A stretch of 43,387 nt of DNA, taken from contig MPNB01000025.1 in the NCBI GenBank assembly GCA_002238805.1, forward strand, positions 1 to 43,387. The letters are read 5' to 3'. Below the pieces are notes generated by a model. That model was not told the DNA's origin and ran no database searches. It saw only the letters and a list, made by a program, of their open reading frames with translations. The DNA comes from Rhodothermaceae bacterium bin80. Its GTDB lineage: Bacteria > Bacteroidota > Rhodothermia > Rhodothermales > Bin80. How positions within the stretch are numbered: position 1 is the first letter of the stretch; every line of letters begins with the position of its first letter. Both the position numbers and the translations under genes were made by a program. This document shows positions 36,448 through 43,387 of this stretch, one piece after another.

Positions 36448-37800
36448 ATGGAACTTGCTGTTTCTTCAGTCCGAGCGATTGTTGGACTCTCAACGGTGAT
36501 CGGGCTTGCATTACTACTTTCAGAGAATCGTCGTCTGGCTAATTGGCGCCTTATCTGTATAGGACTTCTGGTGCAAATAGTCCTAGCGGTGTTCATTCTT
36601 CAAGGCGATGCTATGGGAGAATTTTTCTCCCCTCTTGGGTGGCCGAAGATCTTTTTTTCCTGGCTTAGTTATGCATTTGTCAAGACGTTACAGTTTTCGA
36701 CTGAAGGGGCCCGATTCGTGCTTGGTGATATTGCCCTCCCTCCAACCGAAAACATGGCACCCGGCACACCACTGGCCACCGGCCAGAGCTGGGGGAATGC
36801 CATCGCCTTCCAAGTGCTTCCAACTATCATTTTCTTTGGAGCATTGATGGGCATTCTATACCACTTGGGCATTATGCAATGGATCGTAAAGTCACTGGCG
36901 CGAATCGTAGCACGATTGCTCAAATCTAGCGGTGCAGAGTCATTGTCGGTTGCTGCCAACGTGTTCATAGGCCAAACAGAAGCTCCTCTGGTCATTCGGC
37001 CCTATCTGGAAAATATGACACGTTCGGAAATCATGACGCTCATGACTGCGGGGATGGCCACAATAGCCGGTGGGGTAATGGCTGCTTACGTGGGCTTTCT
37101 GGCACTTCCATATGCAACAGCCCAGGGAATTCCCCTAGATGAGGCACAGCTCAAGTTTGCAGAACATCTCCTGGGTGCCAGTCTGATGGCTGCGCCAGCA
37201 GCAATCATTCTAAGTAAGATCATGGTTCCGGAAACCGGCCAGCCTACCACACTCGGAAAGGTGGTAACACCAAAGATCACTGAGTCAAAAAATATTATAG
37301 ATGCGGCTGCAACCGGAGCTGGTGACGGTCTCAAACTCGTACTGACCATCACCGCAGTTTTACTGGCCTTCATTGCCCTGTTGGCAATGGCAGATTTTAT
37401 TCTGGGTTGGACCGGAGGAATTTTCGGTATTGAACTGACACTGGGCAAAATCCTGGGCTGGGCGTTTGCGCCCATCGCATGGCTGATTGGAGTTCCCCTT
37501 GAAGACGTGATGAGCGTTGGATCAATGCTTGGCTACAAGATTGTTGCCAATGAATTCGTTGCTTATCTGCAGCTTGCCGAAATGATTCAACAAGGAGAAA
37601 TCGCACAAAAATCGATGATCATGGCAACTTTTGCTTTGTGCGGCTTTGCCAATCTCTCTTCCATAGCGATCCAAATCGGCGGAATCTCCCCACTGGCCCC
37701 CAATCAGCGGCCACTAATTGCCGAACTGGGCATTAAAGCAGTACTTGCGGGAACACTGGCAAACCTCATGACAGCAACCCTTGCAGGTCTTATAACTTGA
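36448..37800 (+). CDS. nupC: Concentrative nucleoside transporter (CNT/NupC family)
   Basis: 450 residues, about ten hydrophobic segments. Family landmarks are IAFQVLPTIIFFGALMGILY, VAANVFIGQTEAPLVIRPY with the GQTEAP substrate/sodium motif, MTAGMATIAGGVMAAYVGFL and NEFVAYLQLAEMI plus CGFANLSSIAIQIGG near the end. It is predicted to take up nucleosides with sodium or protons across the inner membrane. The ATG at 36448 gives a normal length. The gene stands alone. Confidence 0.92.
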   Translation: MELAVSSVRAIVGLSTVIGLALLLSENRRLANWRLICIGLLVQIVLAVFILQGDAMGEFFSPLGWPKIFFSWLSYAFVKTLQFSTEGARFVLGDIALPPTENMAPGTPLATGQSWGNAIAFQVLPTIIFFGALMGILYHLGIMQWIVKSLARIVARLLKSSGAESLSVAANVFIGQTEAPLVIRPYLENMTRSEIMTLMTAGMATIAGGVMAAYVGFLALPYATAQGIPLDEAQLKFAEHLLGASLMAAPAAIILSKIMVPETGQPTTLGKVVTPKITESKNIIDAAATGAGDGLKLVLTITAVLLAFIALLAMADFILGWTGGIFGIELTLGKILGWAFAPIAWLIGVPLEDVMSVGSMLGYKIVANEFVAYLQLAEMIQQGEIAQKSMIMATFALCGFANLSSIAIQIGGISPLAPNQRPLIAELGIKAVLAGTLANLMTATLAGLIT

Positions 37801-37832
37801 CAATTTTTCACTTAATGTAAATTCTAGGTTCG

Positions 37833-37847
37833 TGGCCAATTCGGCCA
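37833..37847 (+). terminator. Weak candidate terminator after nupC
   Basis: A 5-base stem TGGCC/GGCCA with loop AATTC is followed within about 12 bases by a T-rich stretch (GATTTTTA). It is short, so a terminator call is tentative, but it sits in the expected place between nupC and the sigma-factor gene. Confidence 0.3.
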
Positions 37848-37929
37848 GTTTGCCTGATTTTTACCCGATGTAAACAAATTTTGATTTTAGGGGGCCTAGA
37901 ATTCATCATTTACCTTAAGATTCGTGTAT

Positions 37930-38541
37930 ATGGGTCGAGTAGTTAAACCAAAGATTGAACTGAGTGATCAGGAAACGCCGAGGCCTTCGTCTTCGACGTT
38001 TGCTCAGCTGAGCAGGCGTATTGCGAGGTCGGATCGTGATGCTTTTCGGGAGTTGTTCGAAGAACTACATCCAGCTTTGATCCGTTTCGCTTGGCGATAT
38101 ACAAGAGATGCAGATACTTCCCGAGATATTGTGCAGGACGCCTTCGTTAAGGTCTGGGAGAAAAGAGAGACCCTTGATCCCAGTAAGTCGATCCTTGGGT
38201 TCATGTATACAGTGGTGCGTAATCGAGCACTCAATTTGTCCCGTGACTCGCACTATACGAACAGCGTAGATGCCGATGAGGTCGCTATTGAAAGTATACC
38301 AACCCCAGACGAACAGGCCGATTTCGGTATCTTGGAGAAAAAAATTCATGAGTGGATTGACAATCTACCTAAACGTCGGCGGGAAGCCTTCAAGCTTAGC
38401 CGTTTCGAGGGACTTACACACGCAGAAATTGCTGAGGTCATGAACCTTACACCCAGAACAGTTAACACGCATGTAATGCTTGCCCTACGGGATCTCCGGG
38501 GCAAGTTGAAAGCGTTCCGTAAAGACACCCAAGCTATATGA
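37930..38541 (+). CDS. ECF-type RNA polymerase sigma factor
   Basis: About 203 residues with sigma region 2 (FRELFEELHPALIRFAWRYT, DTSRDIVQDAFVKVWEKRE) and a region 4 helix-turn-helix (LPKRRREAFKLSRFEGLTHAE then NLTPRTVNTHVMLALRDLR). There is no region 3 or 1.1, as in other ECF factors. The ATG at 37930 gives MGRVVKPKIE; a GTG at 37924 adds two residues. An ATGA overlap links it to the FecR gene, and the STN receptor follows. It is expected to turn on the receptor gene when released by FecR. Confidence 0.94.
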   Translation: MGRVVKPKIELSDQETPRPSSSTFAQLSRRIARSDRDAFRELFEELHPALIRFAWRYTRDADTSRDIVQDAFVKVWEKRETLDPSKSILGFMYTVVRNRALNLSRDSHYTNSVDADEVAIESIPTPDEQADFGILEKKIHEWIDNLPKRRREAFKLSRFEGLTHAEIAEVMNLTPRTVNTHVMLALRDLRGKLKAFRKDTQAI

Positions 38542-39497
38542 ACACTGAACCTTACCACTCTCCCCTTCCCAGCGAGGTCCAGTTTGAGTTGGATCAGACG
38601 GAAATTGCTGACACACTGGAAGCTTGGCAGCTTTCGGAATGGTATTGTTCGCAGGAACCTCCTCTCAGTGAGTTCCGGCAAATGGGCACAGGGATGTGGC
38701 CTGCGATAGAGGAAGCAACCCGCCCCCGCCTAACAAGAATCTTTACTTGGCAACACGCACCTCGCACGACTGCCGCAGTCGCAATGGCTGCATGCATCGC
38801 CGTGATTTTGGCAATTGGAATCACGATCACACAACAACCTACTTCCGTAACTGCCCCGTTCGGCGACCAGATCACTCATGAGTTACCGGACGGAAGCTCA
38901 ATCGTTCTCAATAGTGGCACACACGTACAGTACAAGAAAAATTTTGGCAAAACATCCCGTGAACTTGTACTCCGCGAAGGCGAGATTTTCCTGAATGTGG
39001 TACCTAACTCCACTCCCTTCGTAGTCGAATCATTTGATGCACAGACAGAGGTGCTGGGAACCTCCTTTAACGTGCGATCATGGCCCGACGAGATTGATGC
39101 AGCAACGCATGTGTCTGTTAGTTCGGGACAGGTTAAGGTCATCCCGCTTACCGCATCCGAGTTAGCAGTCACCCTGACTGCAGGGCAGTCCGCCCAAGTA
39201 CGTCACGATGGCCAGAGACCCTTAGTGATAGAGTCCATACAGGACCTGATGCAGTACACATCATGGGTGAATGGCAGTTTCAAGTTTTCTCGACGGCCCC
39301 TCGGCAACGTTGCCGAAGAAATCGAACGACGCTATGACGTGGAGATCACTATTGGGTCTCCGGCTCTCGAAACATTGTCTATCGGCGTTCTGAAAGAATC
39401 CCCCGAGAGCGCTGAAGAAATCATTCGAGACATTTGTGCGTTACACTGTGATTACCGCGCTGTCCCGGGTGGCTTTGCCCTTGAAGCCAAAAAATAG
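38538..39497 (+). CDS. FecR-type anti-sigma regulator
   Basis: 319 residues; ATGA overlap with the sigma gene. A cytoplasmic N-terminal part (about 1-70) may bind the sigma factor. One membrane helix follows, AVAMAACIAVILAIGITI (about 76-94). The periplasmic FecR domain has HELPDGSSIVLNSGTHVQY, LREGEIFLNVVP, TPFVVES, LGTSFNVRSW and SVSSGQVKVI. A C-terminal domain (VNGSFKFSRRPLGNVAEEIERRYDVEI) resembles the STN-like DUF4974 end found in Bacteroidota FecR proteins. It should relay receptor occupancy to the sigma factor. Confidence 0.92.
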   Translation: MNTEPYHSPLPSEVQFELDQTEIADTLEAWQLSEWYCSQEPPLSEFRQMGTGMWPAIEEATRPRLTRIFTWQHAPRTTAAVAMAACIAVILAIGITITQQPTSVTAPFGDQITHELPDGSSIVLNSGTHVQYKKNFGKTSRELVLREGEIFLNVVPNSTPFVVESFDAQTEVLGTSFNVRSWPDEIDAATHVSVSSGQVKVIPLTASELAVTLTAGQSAQVRHDGQRPLVIESIQDLMQYTSWVNGSFKFSRRPLGNVAEEIERRYDVEITIGSPALETLSIGVLKESPESAEEIIRDICALHCDYRAVPGGFALEAKK

Positions 39498-39562
39498 GGA
39501 ATCAGCACTCCCGGCCACGCGGACGTTGCTCTTTGGATAAGTAGCCCACAGGCTCTGTTTTC

Positions 39563-42319
39563 GTGCATGCTGTAATCCGTTGGGGAGCTTGCTTAGCCGT
39601 CGTGTTGATAGGAAATGCGTCGGTCTCAGTCGCACAGTCCCACCTAAATCTATTTGATGCGGTCGAACGATTCCAAGCTGCTTGGGGTGTGGATCTATCC
39701 TATGCGTCCAGTACGCTGGATGGTCTGACAACTGAATGGGTTGGGCCCGTTGCAATCGATGCAGAATCCGATCTGGATATCCTTCTTCAGGGAACAGGGG
39801 TGACTTACCTTCGGCAGTCCGGCGGCACATTTCTTCTTGAACCACCAGGGGTTTCCATACTCGCCGGAATTGTCCGTGCACGAGAAACCGGTATTCCACT
39901 TCGAGACGCACATATATCCCTTGTCGGAACACCAGAAGGCACAACATCCAACCGGGATGGACAATTTTCCCTGTCCACAACCCCACGCAGTTCTGCAAGA
40001 GTTGCTATAAGTCATGTCGGCTACCATTCGGACAACCGAGAGGTTGAGTTGCTTGCAGACTCCGCCTTGTCGATTGAAATCTGGCTGTCTGAATGGGTTC
40101 TCCAGGAACGCGAATTGGAAGTTATCTCCACTCCCCTGCCTAAAGAACTTCCCCTCGCAGTTAGCGCAGATCCATTTGAAATGGATACACGTGAGACCGA
40201 AGACCTGACACAGATAACCGGTCTAGGAACACCCGATTTAGTTCGTAATCTGTACGATATAGTCGGGGTGGATATCGACCTAAGCACCGGTGATATTCAT
40301 ATACAAGGTGGGGGGCGCGGAGAACACCAGTTCCTACTTGATGGAGGTAAAATTTTTGAACCAATCCATTTGGGACTCTTTGGGGTCTTCAACCCTTTCG
40401 CTATACGCCAGGTTACCGTCCATAAAGCCGGTTTTGATGTAACACATTGGAATTCTACGGCAGGGATCATTAATGCAGAGCATTCAATTGACGCAGTTAA
40501 GGCTATTGAAGTGCAAGTTGATCCAATTTCATTTAATGGCCGCATCGCCAGCAAGATGGAGCTTGGTCCAGCAACTGTCTCGATAATGGGAGCATTCAGG
40601 AGCAGTGTCTGGAATCGCTGGTGGAGCAATATGCGCAGCGAAAGCATCGATCGACTGCTCAAAGACTGGAATCGCCCCGACGTATTTCTTATGCGTGCGA
40701 GTATTTATCCGCTCAAGCGTGTTTTTGAGGATGGCTATGACATACTTATCGATAGACTCCAAATCGTCCCGCAGCCCCTATTGCCGGATATTTACTTTGA
40801 TGATTTGCATGCTGCAACAAAAATTGAATGGGCCGACAACAAAGAAGCCGGCTTCTCCTGGTATCAGGGACACAGCACACTCGAAGGCAAGTTGCTATCC
40901 GCCGCAGCGGACAGTACTAGAAATGTCTCCCCCGATCGCCATGCGTGGGAGAATCAGAGCATGCGTATTTACTGGGAACAGCGTCTCACAGACCGTTTTA
41001 GCTGGCGTACCTCCTGGCGCCGAGGTAATTACGAACTCTCTCACGATTACGGCGGACTTGACCGCCAGAACAGCGTCCATGCGGCCTTCAACCTATATCG
41101 ATACGATGCCATAAAAACCAGTGATCAAAACAGTCTCATGAACAATGATATTGGCGTATCAATCGATTACTCAAGTCCTCAGCTTAACGTGCGTGCAGGC
41201 TTGGATTTCTCACGGTCAAATCATCGCTTCAGCATCCAACATGTATTTCCCCGCGTACTGGAACATGAACGCAAATCACGTACATCGTCCAGCTATGTAC
41301 AGCAAACCTGGAGCCCCTGGCCATGGACAGAGCTAACAACAGGCCTCCGCCTTACATGGCTACAGGTGCAGGATAGATTTCATTTGGAGCCGCGTGCTGC
41401 AATTCTATTTAAATCGCCGTACAGAGGAGGCTACGGAGTGTCCCTCAGACTTGCAACCGGCGTCTATTATCAGTTCCTGAATCAGTTTGAGATCGCCACT
41501 ATCAGCCCCAGTACGATTGTCCCGTCAACCCGCTTTTGGCTTCCCATAGATGAAACCAACCGCGCCCCTCTTGCCTACCACTACAGTGTTGATATGGCAG
41601 CACAGCTGTGGACTTATTGGCAGTTTGGACTTGAATACTACTACAAGAACCAGCGCCGACTTTATAGAATTGATTATCCGTTGCTATGGCGCCAGGAGAC
41701 CGATTCCCCCCCGATCACCACCATTAATGAGTTTGTGACAAACACCCATGGTTTTGCGTTCGGAACTGCGGCTGAACTACTCCGAAACGGTGAGAAATTT
41801 GATCTCGAACTACGCTACGAGTACAGTGGATCAAGACGGGAGTATACATTCCGCAACAATAGGCCGGTGTTTTTGCCTGTTCCCTGGAATATCCCCCGAC
41901 AGTTCCAGACTAAAATAGTCGTGCGACCAATCCCGGTGTTAGAAGGAACAGTACGTTGGCGAGGCGCATGGGGACGAAAATGGGGATTCCAACAGACTTA
42001 CTATGATCTCCTAGGATCAAGTACCGATTATATTGCAAACTTTGACGGTTATTCCTTCACAGATCCCACAGCACCTGGGCATGAACTTGCCCCATTCAGT
42101 CAATTTGACCTTGCATTGGCTGTGCTTATTCGAGATAGAGCTGGCGATAATACATTACAGCTGCGGCTTGATGTACTCAATGCCTTTGATCGTATGAACC
42201 CCGCATATCGATACTTGCGAGAACAGAATGAATTTGAAGACGAGAATCAGAATCTGACTGACGAAATCAGCCACTTGCTGCGTCGCACTTTCACATTCTC
42301 TGCTCAACTACGCTGGTAG
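39563..42319 (+). CDS. TonB-dependent outer-membrane receptor with STN signalling domain
   Basis: 918 residues from a GTG at 39563. The signal is AVIRWGACLAVVLIGNASVSVAQ, followed by an STN domain (about 26-95, LNLFDAVERFQAAWGVDLSYA) that contacts FecR. A carboxypeptidase-regulatory-like Ig domain follows (about 96-170, GIPLRDAHISLVGTPEGTTS). A plug domain contains LVRNLYDIVGVDIDLSTGDIHIQGGG and HQFLLDGGKIFEPIHLG. The remaining 550 residues form the beta barrel and end FTFSAQLRW with a terminal aromatic. Together with the two genes before it (65-bp gap) this is a FecIR/FecA-like signalling-uptake unit. Iron chelates, glycans or other ligands are possible; the substrate is not visible. Confidence 0.92.
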   Translation: MHAVIRWGACLAVVLIGNASVSVAQSHLNLFDAVERFQAAWGVDLSYASSTLDGLTTEWVGPVAIDAESDLDILLQGTGVTYLRQSGGTFLLEPPGVSILAGIVRARETGIPLRDAHISLVGTPEGTTSNRDGQFSLSTTPRSSARVAISHVGYHSDNREVELLADSALSIEIWLSEWVLQERELEVISTPLPKELPLAVSADPFEMDTRETEDLTQITGLGTPDLVRNLYDIVGVDIDLSTGDIHIQGGGRGEHQFLLDGGKIFEPIHLGLFGVFNPFAIRQVTVHKAGFDVTHWNSTAGIINAEHSIDAVKAIEVQVDPISFNGRIASKMELGPATVSIMGAFRSSVWNRWWSNMRSESIDRLLKDWNRPDVFLMRASIYPLKRVFEDGYDILIDRLQIVPQPLLPDIYFDDLHAATKIEWADNKEAGFSWYQGHSTLEGKLLSAAADSTRNVSPDRHAWENQSMRIYWEQRLTDRFSWRTSWRRGNYELSHDYGGLDRQNSVHAAFNLYRYDAIKTSDQNSLMNNDIGVSIDYSSPQLNVRAGLDFSRSNHRFSIQHVFPRVLEHERKSRTSSSYVQQTWSPWPWTELTTGLRLTWLQVQDRFHLEPRAAILFKSPYRGGYGVSLRLATGVYYQFLNQFEIATISPSTIVPSTRFWLPIDETNRAPLAYHYSVDMAAQLWTYWQFGLEYYYKNQRRLYRIDYPLLWRQETDSPPITTINEFVTNTHGFAFGTAAELLRNGEKFDLELRYEYSGSRREYTFRNNRPVFLPVPWNIPRQFQTKIVVRPIPVLEGTVRWRGAWGRKWGFQQTYYDLLGSSTDYIANFDGYSFTDPTAPGHELAPFSQFDLALAVLIRDRAGDNTLQLRLDVLNAFDRMNPAYRYLREQNEFEDENQNLTDEISHLLRRTFTFSAQLRW

Positions 42320-42379
42320 CTTAGCCTGAATTCCCAACCGGCATTTTGGGGGACTAGGATATGACAATGGGCGGAGAAC

Positions 42380-42910
42380 TCACGATGTAAGAGATTTCGT
42401 CAGCTGCTGAGCAAGTATTCGTACACGAAGAGGAGCAACCAATCCAAATCGATTGCCTAATTTCTCATTGCTCGGGAGGATTTTATCCGAATCTACATTT
42501 ACCAGTTCTTCCACGAGACCACGAATTCTTTTAGTCCACCATGTGGGGTGTTTATTGACTTCAGAAAGTTGGCGAACTACCTTCAGCATAGCGGTCAAGG
42601 TAAGTGCTATGCCAATATCATTGCCATCAGAACCAAATGCGAACGGGTCAAATGCATCAATAACGGGAACATCAGAGGTTTCCAGTTCAAGCTCCAGCAC
42701 GGCCTCAGCGGCTGCTTCGGCGGCGTTCAATACCCCTCCCTGCAGACCAATCAAGGCAACCTGAAACTTGGTTGCTAAGAGCCATACCTGCTCCAGCCAT
42801 ATTGCCCGTAGATCTTCTCCCTGGCTGTAAGCTTCCAGATGCTTGTGCCCACTGCAGATGAACGTAGCAAGTAACAAGGCCGCTGACGCGAGGCGACGGC
42901 GAGCAATCAT
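42380..42910 (-). CDS. Unknown protein beside an IS21 insertion, possibly N-truncated
   Basis: The ATG at 42910 gives about 176 residues beginning MIARRRLASAALLLATF, a helix-rich protein without a recognised family. Segments include EQVWLLATKFQVALIGLQGG, AEAAAEAVLELELE and TWWTKRIRGLVEELVNVDSD. The same frame continues upstream to 43048, but that extension is built from the IS21 end repeats (PDRSE three times) and is not natural. The insertion, whose likely edge is near 42971, may therefore have removed an upstream N-terminus or the original promoter. Hence the start and completeness are doubtful. It converges on the TonB receptor gene. Confidence 0.55.
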   Translation of the reverse strand: MIARRRLASAALLLATFICSGHKHLEAYSQGEDLRAIWLEQVWLLATKFQVALIGLQGGVLNAAEAAAEAVLELELETSDVPVIDAFDPFAFGSDGNDIGIALTLTAMLKVVRQLSEVNKHPTWWTKRIRGLVEELVNVDSDKILPSNEKLGNRFGLVAPLRVRILAQQLTKSLTS

Positions 42911-42975
42911 CCGCTGTTCAATTTCAGAAGGCTGGCTGACATTTGGTGCGAGTGCGATCGCTATATAAGATGCAT

Positions 42976-43041
42976 ATTCCGATCGATCTGGGACACTGAT
43001 TCCGATTGATCTGGGACACCATTCCGATCGATCTGGGACAC
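42976..43041 (+). repeat. Three tandem IS21 terminal repeats
   Basis: Three copies of a 21-base repeat (ATTCCGAT-C/T-GATCTGGGACAC) lie at 42976-42996, 42999-43019 and 43021-43041, with steps of 23 and 22 bases. The only difference is T for C in the middle copy. Such multiple direct repeats at the ends bind IstA in this family. Confidence 0.85.
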
Positions 43042-43127
43042 CCTCCAAGCCAGTATTTTGGAGCGCTAATCTGTGCTCATCAAATCTGGAAGCGGCTTGA
43101 TTTTCATCTGATCCAGGTAGGGTTTGT

Positions 43128-43156
43128 CATAGTTTTTGGTTTCACCAAAAACTATG
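43128..43156 (+). promoter_or_regulatory. Perfect 13-bp hairpin directly before istA
   Basis: CATAGTTTTTGGT (43128-43140) and ACCAAAAACTATG (43144-43156) pair completely around a 3-base loop, five bases from the istA ATG. In the mRNA it would cover the ribosome-binding region, so it may limit translation from transcripts entering from outside the IS. This is inferred from position. Confidence 0.6.
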
Positions 43157-43160
43157 AGCT

Positions 43161-43387
43161 ATGCCTACAAAACGTGTGTTGATGAAAAAGATTAAGCGCA
43201 TTCTGGAACTGCGATTTGTGTTCAAGTTGTCCATTCGCGCGATTGCCCGCAATGTGGGGATTGGTCGCAGTTCGGTCTCCCGGATTCTTGAGCGTGCCAC
43301 GGTGGCGAACTTGACCTGGCCGTTACCTGACGGGATGACGGATGCGGAGTTGGAGACGATCCTTTATCCCTCCACGGCCCGGTCTGC
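43161..43387 (+). CDS. istA: IS21 transposase IstA, N-terminal fragment
   Basis: 75 codons (MPTKRVLMKKIKRILEL onward) run off the window edge. The sequence FKLSIRAIARNVGIGRSSVSRILERA is the helix-turn-helix DNA-binding region characteristic of IS21 IstA, and WPLPDGMTDAELETILYP is the following conserved link. The DDE core is missing because of truncation by the window. The three end repeats before it support the family call. The ATG at 43161 is the natural start. Confidence 0.9.
   Translation, partial: MPTKRVLMKKIKRILELRFVFKLSIRAIARNVGIGRSSVSRILERATVANLTWPLPDGMTDAELETILYPSTARS

Larger units (their letters stand above)
42971..43387 (+). mobile_element. Left end of an IS21-family insertion sequence (window-truncated)
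   Basis: The region contains the multiple end repeats, a leader hairpin and the start of istA. The TG near 42971 is the likely first base pair of the element, since IS21-family ends begin TG, but no target duplication or right end is available to prove the edge. The istB helper gene would be beyond the window. Confidence 0.75.

Overview
The window looks like a chromosomal segment of a Bacteroidota-type (FCB group) marine bacterium, most likely near Rhodothermota/Balneolota. This is inferred from gene content: lipoproteins and a membrane protein resembling DUF4837, DUF4296 and DUF4293, two secreted proteins with Por/T9SS-like C-terminal domains (one carries the NYPNPFNPST signature), an ECF sigma/FecR/STN-TonB receptor locus, and an ExbB/ExbD/ExbD cluster. 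Base composition is moderate, except for one clearly GC-rich gene (35364-36005). No rRNA, tRNA or CRISPR array was seen. Both edges carry insertion-sequence genes cut by the window: an IS1380-like transposase start on the left and an IS21 istA on the right.

Layout. 1-140 IS1380-like transposase start. 587-5884 is a leftward operon: a VKOR-DsbA fusion, transketolase, a small exported protein and a Tat-exported amidase split by a 1-base frameshift. 6036-16623 is a rightward run holding the complete tryptophan pathway as trpE-(unknown)-trpS-trpG-trpD-trpC-trpF-trpB-trpA. Most junctions overlap by a few bases and trpG and trpB appear to use TTG starts. Two lipoprotein genes and a family 2 glycosyltransferase follow. 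16586-16990 is a DUF4293-like membrane protein. 17060-19687 is a leucine-rich-repeat surface protein with 17 exact-length 72-bp repeats. 20064-23519 is a very large secreted protein with a sorting-type C-terminus. 23880-25950 (leftward) is exbB, a small membrane protein, exbD and exbD, which would energise TonB-dependent transport. 26147-27799 is an S41 C-terminal processing protease. 27897-30636 is a divergent penicillin-acylase-like protein with a BadF-type sugar kinase. 30611-32560 is acetyl-CoA synthetase. 32931-35198 is a PcrA/UvrD helicase. 35364-36005 is a GC-rich AHSA1/SRPBCC gene, probably acquired. 36448-37800 is a concentrative nucleoside transporter. 37930-42319 is an ECF sigma factor, a FecR anti-sigma factor and an STN-containing TonB receptor, a complete trans-envelope signalling unit. 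42380-42910 is an unknown gene whose upstream flank is interrupted by the IS21 end.

How the genes work together. The trp genes convert chorismate to tryptophan, and trpS in the same transcript charges it onto tRNA. The ExbB/ExbD cluster can power the TonB receptor at 39563; no TonB gene is visible here. The two proteins with sorting-type C-termini imply a type 9 secretion system elsewhere in the genome. The points most worth follow-up are the LRR protein, whose variation is concentrated on the predicted ligand face, the unknown gene between trpE and trpS, the frameshifted amidase, the GC-rich island gene beside a 36-bp palindrome, and the hairpin and triple repeats in front of istA.
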